NCBI GenBank assembly: GCA_902825775.1 | Contig: CADECF010000005.1 | Location: 170,098 to 234,097, forward strand | Reading direction: 5' to 3' | Origin: an uncultured Lysobacteraceae bacterium | Lineage (GTDB): Bacteria > Pseudomonadota > Gammaproteobacteria > Xanthomonadales > Xanthomonadaceae | DNA: 64,000 nucleotides | Part shown: positions 16,489 through 25,688 of the stretch, in pieces | Position numbering within the stretch: position 1 is the first letter of the stretch | Layout: every line of letters begins with the position of its first letter | Position numbers and translations under genes: made by a program | Notes under the pieces: generated by a model | The model's input: the letters and a program-made list of their open reading frames with translations, nothing else | Told to the model about the DNA's origin: nothing | The model's database searches: none

Positions 16489-17247
16489 ATGTCGTCTCGC
16501 AAGACCGCAATCGCAATGTCATTACCGCTTGTGCTGCTGGCCGCAGGGCACGCGCACGCCGGCACCACCGGCTCCGTCGCCTTGACTAGCGACTATCTGT
16601 TCCGCGGCGTTTCCCAGACCAACGAAGAGCCCGCCATCCAGGGCGGCGTCGAATACGCCGCCGACAGCGGGTTCTATGTCGGCGCCTGGGGCAGCAGCAT
16701 CAGCTGGCTGTCCGATCTTTCCAGCGACGAAGCGCCTATCTCCAGCGATGTGGAACTGGACGGCTATCTGGGCTATCGCGGCAAATTCGGCGACAGCAAG
16801 GTCGCTTACGACGTCGGCGCGTTGTACTACTGGTATCCGGGCGATTATCCGTCCGCCTTCAACAGCGCCGACACCGGCGAAATCTACTTCGGCCTCAGCG
16901 CCGGCCTCTCCGACACAGCCACCCTCGCCGCCAAGTACTCGTACGCGGTCACGGACCTGTTCGGCTACGCCGATTCGGACGGCAGCGGTTATCTGGATCT
17001 CTCGCTGAACTGGCAGTTCGTGCCGGGTTGGACCTTGAACCTGCACGGCGGCAAGCAATGGATCGAGAACAACGAAGACTTCGAATACACCGATTGGAAA
17101 GTCGGCGTGACCAAGGCCTTCGACAACGGCTTCTCGATCGCCGCCGCCTACACCGACACCGATGCCGACGACGCGCTCTACACCAACGCTTTCGGCAACG
17201 AGATCGCCGACGGCGCGTTCGCGCTCACCTTCGCCAAGGCCTTTTGA
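16489..17247 (+). CDS. TorF-family putative porin
   Basis: 252 residues. The signal peptide ends at AHAGTTG. The mature part is a beta-barrel with alternating aromatic residues and starts with VALTSDYLFRGVSQTNEEPAIQGG, the hallmark of the TorF (Gcw_chp) family of outer-membrane proteins. The C-terminus ends in Phe, as outer-membrane barrels do (FAKAF). It is 33 bases upstream of glnK. The linkage to glnK-amtB suggests a channel for nitrogen compounds under nitrogen limitation, but that is an inference from context. Confidence 0.85.
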   Translation: MSSRKTAIAMSLPLVLLAAGHAHAGTTGSVALTSDYLFRGVSQTNEEPAIQGGVEYAADSGFYVGAWGSSISWLSDLSSDEAPISSDVELDGYLGYRGKFGDSKVAYDVGALYYWYPGDYPSAFNSADTGEIYFGLSAGLSDTATLAAKYSYAVTDLFGYADSDGSGYLDLSLNWQFVPGWTLNLHGGKQWIENNEDFEYTDWKVGVTKAFDNGFSIAAAYTDTDADDALYTNAFGNEIADGAFALTFAKAF

Positions 17248-17619
<372 letters not shown>

Positions 17620-17638
17620 CCCACCCACGGAGGCAACC

Positions 17639-19177
17639 ATGAAGACTCGAACATTCTCGGGGTGGAAAGCCCGTTTGCACGCGTTGTGCTTCGTCGCCTT
17701 GTGCGGCATGGCGATGGCCGCTGCTGCGACCAGCGCGTTCGCGCAAGACGCGCCGGCGCCTGCGTCGGTAGGGGCGGATGCGTCGGCGATGTCGGCCGAA
17801 ATATCCGCTTCGTCCGCCGGTGCGGCTGCGCAAGAATCCGCCGCGGAACCTGCCGCGCCGGCGCCTACCATCAGCAAGCCCGATACCGTCTGGGTGCTGG
17901 TGTCGGCGGCGCTGGTGATTTTCATGACCCTGCCGGGGCTGGCTTTGTTTTATGGCGGGCTGGTGCGATCTAAAAATGTGCTGTCGATCCTGATCCAGAA
18001 CCTGGTCGTGTTCTCGCTGGTCGCGGTGTTGTGGGCGTTGTACGGCTACAGCCTGGCCTTCACCGAAGGCACGCCGTTCATCGGCGGCGGCGACCGATTG
18101 TTCGCGCAGGGATTGGACGCGGCGGCGATCGGCGCCACGTTCACCAAAGGCGTCTACATTCCGGAACTCGCGTTCTTCGTGTTCCAGGGCGCTTTCGCCT
18201 GCATCACTTGCGCGCTGATCCTGGGCGCGTTCGCCGAACGCGTGAAGTTCGCCGGCGTGCTGCTGTTCACCGTGCTGTGGTTCACCTTCGCCTATCTGCC
18301 GATCGCGCACATGGTCTGGTTCTTCCCCGGTCCGGATGCGTTCACCGGCGCCGATGCGGTCGATGGCGTGCTGGCGAAATCCGGTTTCCTGTTCAAGAAA
18401 GGCGCGTTGGATTTCGCCGGCGGCACCGTGGTGCACATCAATGCCGCGATCGCCGGCCTGGTCGGTGCTTATGTGATCGGCAAGCGCACCGGCTATGGGC
18501 GCGAAGCGCTCAAGCCGCACAATCTCACGTTGACGATGGTCGGCGCTTCGATCTTGTGGGTGGGTTGGTTCGGCTTCAATGCGGGTTCCGCCCTCGAAGC
18601 CGGCGGCGTCGCGGCGATCGCCTTCGTCAACACCTTCCTGGCCACGGCTGCGGCGGTGGTGTCCTGGACGTGCGTGGAATGGATCTTCAAGCGCAAGCCG
18701 TCGCTGCTGGGCGCGGCCTCCGGTGCGGTTGGCGGATTGGTGGCGATCACGCCTGCGGCCGGCTTCGTCGGCCTCAACGGCGCGCTGGCGATCGGCGCCA
18801 TTGCCGGCGTGCTGTGCCTGTGGGGCGTGAGCGGCTTGAAGCGCTTGCTCGGCGCGGACGACAGCCTGGACGTGTTCGGCGTGCACGGCGTCGGCGGCAT
18901 CACCGGCGCGCTGCTGACCGGCGTGTTCGCCGCACCTTCGCTCGGCGGTTCGGGCATCTGGGATTACGTCACCGAGACGGCGTTGCCCGAATACGATATC
19001 GCCGCCCAAGTCTGGATCCAGGCGCAGGGCGTGCTGACCACGGTCGCGCTGTCGGGCGCGGTGGCGTTGATCGCGTTCCTGATCGTGAAGTACACGGTCG
19101 GTCTGCGCGTCACCGAGGATGCCGAGCGCGAAGGCCTGGATATCGCCTCGCATGGCGAGGTCGCGTACGAGGCATGA
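17639..19177 (+). CDS. amtB: Ammonium transporter AmtB
   Basis: 512 residues. An N-terminal signal segment (ALCFVALCGMAMAAAATSAFA) and a linker rich in Ala, Ser and Pro of about 50 residues precede the eleven-helix channel. The Phe gate is near FFVFQGAFACIT, the Trp of the ammonium site in IAHMVWFF, and the twin pore histidines are in GTVVHINAAIAG and VFGVHGVGGITG. It moves ammonium across the inner membrane and is blocked by non-uridylylated GlnK. The ATG at 17639, with GGAGGCAACC before it, is right; an upstream in-frame start lies inside glnK. Confidence 0.95.
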   Translation: MKTRTFSGWKARLHALCFVALCGMAMAAAATSAFAQDAPAPASVGADASAMSAEISASSAGAAAQESAAEPAAPAPTISKPDTVWVLVSAALVIFMTLPGLALFYGGLVRSKNVLSILIQNLVVFSLVAVLWALYGYSLAFTEGTPFIGGGDRLFAQGLDAAAIGATFTKGVYIPELAFFVFQGAFACITCALILGAFAERVKFAGVLLFTVLWFTFAYLPIAHMVWFFPGPDAFTGADAVDGVLAKSGFLFKKGALDFAGGTVVHINAAIAGLVGAYVIGKRTGYGREALKPHNLTLTMVGASILWVGWFGFNAGSALEAGGVAAIAFVNTFLATAAAVVSWTCVEWIFKRKPSLLGAASGAVGGLVAITPAAGFVGLNGALAIGAIAGVLCLWGVSGLKRLLGADDSLDVFGVHGVGGITGALLTGVFAAPSLGGSGIWDYVTETALPEYDIAAQVWIQAQGVLTTVALSGAVALIAFLIVKYTVGLRVTEDAEREGLDIASHGEVAYEA

Positions 19178-19303
19178 CGGCGACGATCGGCGGCGGCGAT
19201 GCCGCCCATCCCTGTGTCGATAGTCCTTGTGACGAATCAGACACGATCCATCGACCTCGCCAGCGATACTCTGTCGCCATGACCGGATGACGGGAGTCGC
19301 GCG

Positions 19304-20143
19304 ATGAGGTGTTCAGGTTGGCTTGCATTGTCGTTGGCATTGTTCTCGGCAACTGCGTGCGCCGCCGACAATCCATTCGTCGGGTCGTGGGAATTCGACA
19401 TGGCGCGCAGCAAGCTCGTCGCCGAAACCGTGCAGTACCGCGACCTCGGCGATGGCCGGATGCATTTCTCGAACGGCGCGACGCTGGATTACGACTTCGC
19501 GCTGGACGGCAAGGACTACAAAACCACGGACGACCGGACCATCGCCTGGAAACCGCTCGCGGATGGCAGTTGGCGGGTCACGATCAAGGTCGGCGGCAAG
19601 GCCGCGGAAACCTCGAACCGCGCGATTTCCGCCGATGGCAAACAGATGGCCGTGCTCGCCGACGGCGCACTACCGGATGGCACGCCCTACAAGCACAAGA
19701 AGCAATACGCGCGGGTCGGCGTAGGCCAAGGCCTAGCCGGCACTTGGCGCAATACCGAAGTGGATACGGGCAACATGCCCGACGGTTACGTCATTTCGGA
19801 AAATGCGGACGGCACGCTCACCTGGGCGATCCCCACCGACAAGCAGACGCTGACCGGCCGCTTCGACGGTAGCGACATGCCGCTGTCCGGCCCGACGGCG
19901 CCGCCGAATACCGTGTTCGCAGTCACCCGCCTTTCCAGCCACAAGATCGCTTACGTGATGAAGACCAATGGCAAGCCGGGCCAATACGGCACCGTGACGA
20001 TTTCCGCGGATGGCGACACGTTCACCGAAGAATCGTGGCTGCCCGGCAAGGAAAGCGAAAAGTCGACCGGCGTGCTGGTCCGGCATCGCTGCCCGTCGAA
20101 AGATGATAAGGATCCAGCATGGTTGTGTCCGACAACGCGGTAA
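19304..20143 (+). CDS. Secreted protein of unknown function, two similar halves
   Basis: 279 residues with a signal peptide ending near CAADN; the Ala-Cys-Ala stretch could be a lipobox but is not a clear one. The mature protein looks like all-beta, lipocalin-like modules. Residues about 25-140 (start FVGSWEFD, end near SADGKQMAVLADG) and 147-260 (start LAGTWRNTE, end near SADGDTFTEES) follow the same pattern and may be an internal duplication. I do not recognise a named family. It is a single gene between amtB and the amidase. Confidence 0.7.
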   Translation: MRCSGWLALSLALFSATACAADNPFVGSWEFDMARSKLVAETVQYRDLGDGRMHFSNGATLDYDFALDGKDYKTTDDRTIAWKPLADGSWRVTIKVGGKAAETSNRAISADGKQMAVLADGALPDGTPYKHKKQYARVGVGQGLAGTWRNTEVDTGNMPDGYVISENADGTLTWAIPTDKQTLTGRFDGSDMPLSGPTAPPNTVFAVTRLSSHKIAYVMKTNGKPGQYGTVTISADGDTFTEESWLPGKESEKSTGVLVRHRCPSKDDKDPAWLCPTTR

Positions 20144-20203
20144 GGACATAGGCTGCGCGCACCGGAGCTTGCAATAGCGGCGACCAGCGGTTGCAATGCC
20201 GCC

Positions 20204-20947
20204 ATGCGCAGCCACCCTTTCAGCCTCTTGTTGTTGACGGCCTTCATCCTGGCCGCCTGCTCCCACGCGCCGCCGCGCAATCCGATGGCGCAGTGGGTGC
20301 CGTCGCCCAACCACGAGCCGCGGCGCCCGATCCTGATCGTGATCCACGCCACCGAGCAGGACGGCGTGCAGGAAAGCCTGGATACGCTGCGCACGCGCAA
20401 CAGCGGCGGCCCGGTCAGCGCGCATTACCTGATCGGCAAGGACGGCGGCTTGTACCAGCTCGTGTCCGACGACTTGCGCGCCTGGCATGCGGGTCCCGGG
20501 CATTGGGGCACGATCACCGACGTCAATTCCGCGTCGATCGGCATCGAACTGGACAACGACGGCGCATCGCCGTTCGCGCCCGAGCAGATCGCCAGCCTGC
20601 TGAAACTGCTCGGCGATCTGTGCGAGCGCCTCGATATCCCGCGCAGCCAAATCGTGGCGCACGCCGATTTCGCGCCCACGCGCAAACGCGATCCGGGCAA
20701 GCTGTTCCCGTGGAAGCAATTGGCCGACGCAGGTTTCGGCCGTTGGCCCGACGCCGATGCGGGCGATCCGCCCGAAGGTTTCGACCCCTGGCTGGCGCTG
20801 CGGCTGGTCGGTTATCCGCTGGATGACCGCGCCGCGACGGTGCGCGCCTTCCATCGCCATTATCGCGGCACCGAAACCGATGCGTTGGATGCCGAAGACG
20901 CGCGCATATTGCACGCGCTGACGCGCGAGCGCGCACCGGACCGGTAA
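20204..20947 (+). CDS. N-acetylmuramoyl-L-alanine amidase, AmiD-like lipoprotein
   Basis: 247 residues. The lipobox is FILAACS, placing it as a lipoprotein. The Amidase_2 domain begins with LIVIHATEQDG (first zinc histidine) and ends with IVAHADFAPTRKRDPGKLF, which holds the second histidine, the conserved Lys and the third ligand Asp. The middle has SAHYLIGKDG and ASIGIELDN. This fits AmiD/AmpD-type amidases that cut the bond between MurNAc and the stem peptide. Being periplasmic-side, it is more AmiD than AmpD. Convergent with the next gene through a shared hairpin. Confidence 0.88.
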   Translation: MRSHPFSLLLLTAFILAACSHAPPRNPMAQWVPSPNHEPRRPILIVIHATEQDGVQESLDTLRTRNSGGPVSAHYLIGKDGGLYQLVSDDLRAWHAGPGHWGTITDVNSASIGIELDNDGASPFAPEQIASLLKLLGDLCERLDIPRSQIVAHADFAPTRKRDPGKLFPWKQLADAGFGRWPDADAGDPPEGFDPWLALRLVGYPLDDRAATVRAFHRHYRGTETDALDAEDARILHALTRERAPDR

Positions 20948-20977
20948 TCCGTTCTTTGGTGTCGAGTACGGGATGAA

Positions 20978-21006
20978 GAGCCGGGATCGGTAGCGATCGC
21001 CGGCTC
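20978..21006. terminator. Shared hairpin between convergent genes
   Basis: GAGCCGG pairs with CCGGCTC and an inner GATCG with CGATC around a GTAG loop. It lies between the stops of the amidase gene and the leftward haem-oxygenase-like gene, so it can serve both; no long T-run is present. Confidence 0.6.
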
Positions 21007-21024
21007 CTCAGCGTTTGATCGTTG

Positions 21025-21759
21025 CTAGGCGACTTCCAAGCCGGGAGATGCCGTCACAGGTTGATCGAGCTTGTGCCGGACGCAGTACTCGTACATCTCG
21101 TTCATGGACTCGGTGAATCCGGCGAAGACCTTGTCCACGATCTCCAGGGCGCGTTCGCGCTTCTCGGGGCTGAAGGTGATCTCGTCCAGAAAGTCTTCGA
21201 CATCTTCGACGCCGCCCTGAATGTGCCCGGATTCCACATCCAGATGGTTGGTGGCGAAGTAGTAGCAGCGTTGCCCTTGCGCCAGCATCTCTTCGCCGAC
21301 GTCGGCGAAAGGCACCAGCGCAACCGCACCCGTGGCTTCGATGCACTCGATGACGACGAGCGTCATTTCGGGATCTTCCTCGTACATCGAGTACGCGATC
21401 AACGACCAACCCAGCTTGCGGGTCAATGCGGTCTCCTCGCCCCACAGGAAGCGCAGCGTATCGCCGAACTTCTGAGGAACGTTGAAACCCAGAGTGTCGA
21501 TATCCTTCAAGAACCAGTGCCAATGCTTGCCGTCCTCGGCCGCATGGTTGTTGATCATTTTTTTGAGCTTGGTATCGGCCGGGTGGATCGGGAAAATGTA
21601 TCGGTTGATGTCTCCGAAAGTGTGGACATAAGGCGCGAACGCCGGCGCCCAGGCCACGCGTTGCCACGGCGTGAGGTCCTTCCGGCGCATGAAGGAGAAC
21701 AGGGGAAGCCTGGCGAATTCTTGCTTTTTCAGATCGATGACAGCCTGGATCTCTTTCAT
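21025..21759 (-). CDS. Haem-oxygenase-like metalloprotein (putative diiron oxidase)
   Basis: 244 residues, all-helical, no signal peptide. The pattern of possible metal ligands resembles haem-oxygenase-like diiron oxidases such as CADD: E75 with H79/H81 on one helix, E138 or E141 on another, then H172, E176 and H179 (H-x3-E-x2-H) on the last core helix. In CADD-type enzymes the last cluster is H-x3-D-x2-H. The gene is divergent from a rubredoxin, a plausible electron donor. The start ATG at 21759 has GGGAGAAG before it. Substrate is unknown; the metal assignment is an inference from residue spacing and needs structural comparison. Confidence 0.6.
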   Translation of the reverse strand: MKEIQAVIDLKKQEFARLPLFSFMRRKDLTPWQRVAWAPAFAPYVHTFGDINRYIFPIHPADTKLKKMINNHAAEDGKHWHWFLKDIDTLGFNVPQKFGDTLRFLWGEETALTRKLGWSLIAYSMYEEDPEMTLVVIECIEATGAVALVPFADVGEEMLAQGQRCYYFATNHLDVESGHIQGGVEDVEDFLDEITFSPEKRERALEIVDKVFAGFTESMNEMYEYCVRHKLDQPVTASPGLEVA

Positions 21760-21994
21760 GTTTCTTCTCCCAAGGTTAGGTGGAGTGCGTACGCTCAGCA
21801 CCGAGCACCGACCGCTTGGGGCCGGTGCCGCTCTGGCTTCAACCAGACGGGAAAAGCGGCGAAAAAGGCCAAAGGGCTTCGCTGCGTTTGCGAAAATGTG
21901 ACTGGCTCGTTACTTCGGCAAGCCGATGCTGAAGCTATGTCCCCTTTTGACGCCGGTGTTCGTCCGAGTACAGGCGCGACGGCGGAGGAAGAAA

Positions 21995-22198
21995 ATGTCA
22001 GACACGCTTCAAACGGCAACTTATACGACATGGATATGCGAGGTTTGCGGATTCGTCTACGACGAAGCCGCGGGCTTGCCCGAAGAAGGCATTCCGGCCG
22101 GTACCCGCTGGGAAGACATCCCTGGGAATTGGACGTGCCCCGATTGCAACATGGGGAAAGAGGAGTTCCAGATGGTCGCAATGGCTGCCCGCGGCTGA
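21995..22198 (+). CDS. Rubredoxin
   Basis: A 67-residue rubredoxin. The iron is held by C15-x2-C18 in WICEVCGF and C48-x2-C51 in CPDC, with the conserved YDEAAGLPEEGI and RWEDIP between. It is a one-electron carrier, used by alkane hydroxylases and other oxidases. The ATG at 21995 follows AGGAAGAAA; the longer frame has no family support. It is divergent from the haem-oxygenase-like gene with a 235-base gap. No alkane hydroxylase or rubredoxin reductase is in the window. Confidence 0.95.
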   Translation: MSDTLQTATYTTWICEVCGFVYDEAAGLPEEGIPAGTRWEDIPGNWTCPDCNMGKEEFQMVAMAARG

Positions 22199-22220
22199 TG
22201 CGGGACGCGACCGTTTGCGA

Positions 22221-23273
22221 TTATGGGATGCCGTCGCCGGCAACAAAGCCTTCGGTGGCGATCAGAAGCACGCGGCTATCGCGATCGAGCCCGTATGAAG
22301 CGCGCAACGGCGCCTGCGCGGCGGCATGCAGGAGTCCTGCAAGCCCGGCGGCACCCGACGGGGTCGTGTCCGGACCTCCGGCTTCGCGCAAGGCGGCAAC
22401 GGCCGCATGCAGCCGATCCTCGCCGACCAGCACCGACTGCGCATGATGCCGCTGCAGCGTGCGCAGCGCAGCGGCCGAAGCCAGCCCGCACGACAACATC
22501 TCCGCGCAGGTGCGCAAGTCGCCGGCGATCCTGACGGGGCGGCCCTCGATCAAGGCCCGCGCCACGCACGCGGCCGATTCGGGTTCGACGACCAGAAACT
22601 TGCGCGGCGCCTGCAGCAGGTTTTGCAGCCCCTCGGCCATCGCCGCCGCCAGACCGCCGACACCGGCCTGCACGAACAGATGGCTCGGGCGATCGCGGAC
22701 TTCATCGCGGAACTGGGCGACGAGTTCGCGTGCGACCAACCCGTAGCCGGACATCACGTCGTTGACCACCGCATCGTCCGGCTCATTACCGGTGTCGGGT
22801 ATCAGCAGTCCGTCGCCGTTCGCCGCGGCTGCGGCGGCTGCATCGACCGCATCGTCGTAAGTGCCCGCAACCCGCACGACGTCGCCGCCATAAGCCTGGA
22901 TGCGCAGGGTTCGCGATCGAGCAACGTCCGCCGGCAGGTAAATCGACGCTTTCGTGCCGGCGCGCGCGGCCGCGGCGGCGACCGCCAGCCCGTGGTTGCC
23001 GTCGCTGGCGCAGATCAGCCGCGGCAAAGCGGCGCGCCGCGCGTACAGCTCGGCGAGCGTCGCCGCACCCGCATGCCGGGCCAGCGCGCGCAGGCCTGCG
23101 AACATCCCGCCCAACGATTTGAAATTGCCCAGACGCCGTTCGGCTTCGACTTTCACGAAGACTCGGCCCACGCCGGTCAGTCGCGCCAGATCCGGCAATT
23201 CGATCAGCGGCGTTTGCCGGAATTCCTTCGATAGAAATGCGGCGTCGAGGCCGGTGGAACGGGATCGGGTCAT
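22221..23273 (-). CDS. PLP-dependent lyase, diaminopropionate ammonia-lyase-like
   Basis: 350 residues of fold type II PLP enzymes. The Schiff-base lysine is in RRLGNFKSLGG, the substrate-carboxylate loop in CASDGNHGLAVA, and the phosphate-binding loop in QAGVGGLAAA. The GNFKSLGG form, with Phe before Lys, and the overall length match the diaminopropionate ammonia-lyase branch rather than threonine deaminase. It would release ammonia from a small diamino or hydroxy amino acid. An Lrp-type regulator lies 115 bases upstream on the same strand and probably controls it. Confidence 0.8.
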   Translation of the reverse strand: MTRSRSTGLDAAFLSKEFRQTPLIELPDLARLTGVGRVFVKVEAERRLGNFKSLGGMFAGLRALARHAGAATLAELYARRAALPRLICASDGNHGLAVAAAAARAGTKASIYLPADVARSRTLRIQAYGGDVVRVAGTYDDAVDAAAAAAANGDGLLIPDTGNEPDDAVVNDVMSGYGLVARELVAQFRDEVRDRPSHLFVQAGVGGLAAAMAEGLQNLLQAPRKFLVVEPESAACVARALIEGRPVRIAGDLRTCAEMLSCGLASAAALRTLQRHHAQSVLVGEDRLHAAVAALREAGGPDTTPSGAAGLAGLLHAAAQAPLRASYGLDRDSRVLLIATEGFVAGDGIP

Positions 23274-23388
23274 AGCGCCAGTGTGCCGGCACGAGCCGGC
23301 GCCGGGCGGCGAAATCGGACGCGCTTTTGCATAAAACAAGCATCGCGGCAAAAACCGATGCCGGAAAACCGCGTACCGCGTCGCTTCG

Positions 23389-23862
23389 TCAGGCGGCTTC
23401 CAACGGCACCGGAATCGTCAACCCCTGCTTGACCACGCTCAGCGCGACATTGGTGGTGAACCGCCTCACATTCGGATTATCCGCGACCATGCGCGCCATC
23501 AGCCCGTCGTAGGTTTCGGTGTCGGGCGCGGTGATGACCAGTACGAAGTCGGCCTCGCCGGTTACGTAGAACGCCTGCTGGATGGCCGCCTGCGCGGCGA
23601 GCCAGGCACGCAGCTGGGCGAGCAGTTCCGGCCGCTCGCGCTCGACTTGCAGCGAAACGATGAAGAAAGTCGGGCGCCCGATCTTGCGCGGGTCGACGAC
23701 CGCGGCGTCGCGCACGATCACGCCCTGTTCGCGTAGCCGCCGCAGCCTGCGCTGGATCGCCGACGGCGATAGCGCGACCTGTTCGGCCAGCCGTTCGGCG
23801 GTTTGCGCGGCGTCGTCCTGGATCAGGTTGAGCAGCTGGCGATCGAAACGGTCGAGTTCCAT
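23389..23862 (-). CDS. Lrp/AsnC-family regulator
   Basis: 157 residues. An N-terminal winged helix-turn-helix (ELDRFDRQLLNLIQDDA, then LSPSAIQRRLRRLREQGVI) is followed by the effector-binding RAM domain (FYVTGEADFVLVITAPDTETYDGLM). Such proteins sense amino acids and form octamers. Immediately upstream of a PLP-dependent amino-acid lyase, on the same strand, it most likely regulates that gene and itself in response to the lyase substrate. The ATG at 23862 begins the canonical MELDRFDRQ sequence. Confidence 0.92.
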   Translation of the reverse strand: MELDRFDRQLLNLIQDDAAQTAERLAEQVALSPSAIQRRLRRLREQGVIVRDAAVVDPRKIGRPTFFIVSLQVERERPELLAQLRAWLAAQAAIQQAFYVTGEADFVLVITAPDTETYDGLMARMVADNPNVRRFTTNVALSVVKQGLTIPVPLEAA

Positions 23863-23993
23863 GTTTTGCGGCTCCGAAGCCGGCGCAGGCGCCGAAAAAA
23901 CGCGCCGGCCGGGATGAGTTTGCCGCGAAGCATCGCATGGACGCGCATACGATGCTCCGATCCGACAACTCATGCGTTCGCATCTTCCCCGAC

Positions 23994-24611
23994 ATGAAAC
24001 TGCTCTACCAGACGCATTCCCCGTATGCCCGCAAGGCGCTCGTGTTCGCCCACGAAGCCGGCATCGCCCACCGCATCGGCGTCGTCCATCACGAAACCAG
24101 CCCGACGCGCCGCAACGAACAGGTCTTCGCCGAAAATCCGCTCGGCAAGGTGCCGGTGCTGCTGCGTCCCGGCCTGCCGCCGATCTTCGATTCGGACGTG
24201 ATCTGCGCCTATCTGGATACCTTGCACGACGGACCCGGACTGATCCCGGCGCAGGGCGAAGCGCGATGGCAGGCGCTGCGGGTGCAGGCGGTCGCGCAAG
24301 GCATGGCCGATGCCGGCATCGCAGTGCGCTGGGAGACCGTACGCCGGCCGGAACCGTTGCGATATCCGCCGCTGCGCGACGGTTACATCGAGAAACTCGT
24401 ATCGAGCTACGACTGGCTGGAACGGGAACTGGACGGCGCATCGCCGGTCCACGTCGGACATATCGCGGCGGCGACCGCGCTGGATTGGCTCGCATTCCGC
24501 GGATTGCCGGATTTCAAGCAGGGACGGCCGCGTCTGGCCGCATGGTTCCAGGCCTTCGAAGCCAGGCCGTCGATGCGTGCGACGCCGCTGTCGGGCGATA
24601 CGCACGATTGA
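23994..24611 (+). CDS. Glutathione S-transferase-like protein
   Basis: 205 residues. The thioredoxin-like N-terminal domain begins MKLLYQTHSPYARKALVFAH, with Ser/Tyr near the glutathione site, followed by NPLGKVPVLL and FDSDVICAYLD (the glutamyl-binding Ser-Asp). The C-terminal helical domain spans residues about 85-200. It is in the GST superfamily; the substrate cannot be read. Divergent from the Lrp gene and convergent with ohr through a strong hairpin. Confidence 0.88.
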   Translation: MKLLYQTHSPYARKALVFAHEAGIAHRIGVVHHETSPTRRNEQVFAENPLGKVPVLLRPGLPPIFDSDVICAYLDTLHDGPGLIPAQGEARWQALRVQAVAQGMADAGIAVRWETVRRPEPLRYPPLRDGYIEKLVSSYDWLERELDGASPVHVGHIAAATALDWLAFRGLPDFKQGRPRLAAWFQAFEARPSMRATPLSGDTHD

Positions 24612-24633
24612 TCGCCGCATGCGTTATGCGATT

Positions 24634-24660
24634 GCGGCGCCGGTATCGCACCGGCGCCGC
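24634..24660. terminator. Bidirectional hairpin between gst and ohr
   Basis: An 11-base perfect stem (GCGGCGCCGGT with its complement) around a five-base loop lies between the convergent GST and ohr genes. The stem is very stable; no T-run follows on either side, so Rho may assist. Confidence 0.65.
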
Positions 24661-24676
24661 GTGCCGCCGAGTGCGA

Positions 24677-25102
24677 TCAGACGACGGTCAAGGTGACGTC
24701 GATATTGCCGCGCGTGGCGTTGGAGTAGGGGCAGACCTGATGCGCTTGCTGCACCAGGGCTTCGGCCTGTTCGCGCGGAATGCCGGGCAGCGAGATGCGA
24801 AGCTCGGCCTCGATGCCGAAACCGCTGGGGATCTGGCCGATGCCGACCTTGCCTTCGATCGAAGCGTCGGCCGGTAGCGCGATCTTCTCGCGGGCGGCGA
24901 CGAACTTCAGCGCGCCGATGAAGCAGGCCGAGTATCCGGCGGCGAACAACTGCTCGGGGTTGGTGCCTTCGCCGCCGGCGCCGCCGAGTTCGCGGGGCGT
25001 AGCCAGTTGCAGGTCTAGGGTGCCGTCGGACGATCGCGCGCGGCCGTCGCGGCCGCCGGTGGCGGTGACGGAAGAGCGGTACAGGATTTTTTCGATGGAC
25101 AT
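24677..25102 (-). CDS. ohr: Organic hydroperoxide resistance protein Ohr
   Basis: 141 residues, the exact Ohr length. The two redox cysteines are in [11 protein letters not shown] and [13 protein letters not shown]. Ohr reduces organic and lipid hydroperoxides with lipoyl-dependent recycling. It starts with [22 protein letters not shown], fully typical. An OhrR-type repressor gene lies upstream on the same strand, and an operator-like site (25157-25168) sits between the two genes, so expression should rise on peroxide exposure. Confidence 0.95.
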   Translation of the reverse strand: MSIEKILYRSSVTATGGRDGRARSSDGTLDLQLATPRELGGAGGEGTNPEQLFAAGYSACFIGALKFVAAREKIALPADASIEGKVGIGQIPSGFGIEAELRISLPGIPREQAEALVQQAHQVCPYSNATRGNIDVTLTVV

Positions 25103-25156
25103 TCGGGTGCTCCGGTTCGTGGGGTGGGGTTGTTGCGTCGTATAGCCAGCGATTGA

Positions 25157-25168
25157 ATCGTGTGCGAT
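25157..25168. promoter_or_regulatory. OhrR operator upstream of ohr
   Basis: ATCGTGTGCGAT matches ATCGTGCACGAT upstream of ohrR at 10 of 12 positions, with AT-rich flanks on both sides. Its position, 55 bases before the ohr start, fits repression of ohr by OhrR. Confidence 0.65.
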
Positions 25169-25189
25169 ATGTAATTCGTAAAAAAGCGC

Positions 25190-25657
25190 TCAAACGTCGC
25201 GTTGCAGGTTGCCGCGCAGCGCATCCAGCGACGCTTTGGTGCGCGCCAATTCGGCGCCCGAGCATCCGCTGGCGCGGAAAATCCCGGCGGGCACGTTCGC
25301 GGCTTTCGCCTTCAGCGCACGGCCCGCTGCGGTCAGTGCGATCAGCACCTGGCGCTCGTCGTCGCGGGCGCGGGTGCGGGTCACCAGTCCCGCGGTCTGC
25401 AGGCGCTTCAGCAGCGGGGTCAGCGTCGCCGAATCCAGCAGCAGGCGCTCGCCGATCTCGCCGACCGTAAGGCCGTCGCCAGCCCACAACACCATCATCA
25501 CCAGGTATTGCGGATAGGTCAGGCCGAGCGGCTCGAGCAGGGGCCGGTAGGCCTTGCTCATCGCGCGTCCGGCCGAGTAGATGGCGAAGCACAGCTGGTC
25601 GTCCAGGCGTAGCGATGGCCGGCTCTTGGCTTTGGCGGGTGCGGAACGCTTGTCCAT
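25190..25657 (-). CDS. ohrR: MarR-family peroxide repressor OhrR
   Basis: 155 residues. The reactive N-terminal cysteine is Cys23 in [15 protein letters not shown], with partner tyrosines after it. A second cysteine near residue 136 (FRASGCSG) makes it the two-Cys type, in which oxidation forms an intersubunit disulfide. The winged helix carries [24 protein letters not shown]. It represses ohr and itself. The ATG at 25657 is chosen; the longer frame would read through the operator at 25671-25682. Confidence 0.92.
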   Translation of the reverse strand: MDKRSAPAKAKSRPSLRLDDQLCFAIYSAGRAMSKAYRPLLEPLGLTYPQYLVMMVLWAGDGLTVGEIGERLLLDSATLTPLLKRLQTAGLVTRTRARDDERQVLIALTAAGRALKAKAANVPAGIFRASGCSGAELARTKASLDALRGNLQRDV

Positions 25658-25670
25658 GCCGGGATAATAC

Positions 25671-25682
25671 ATCGTGCACGAT
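25671..25682. promoter_or_regulatory. OhrR operator upstream of ohrR
   Basis: ATCGTGCACGAT is a perfect 12-base palindrome set inside a longer imperfect dyad (25665-25688) with AT-rich ends. It lies 13 bases before the ohrR start and shares its core with the site before ohr, which supports autoregulation. Confidence 0.75.
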
Positions 25683-25688
25683 CTAATA

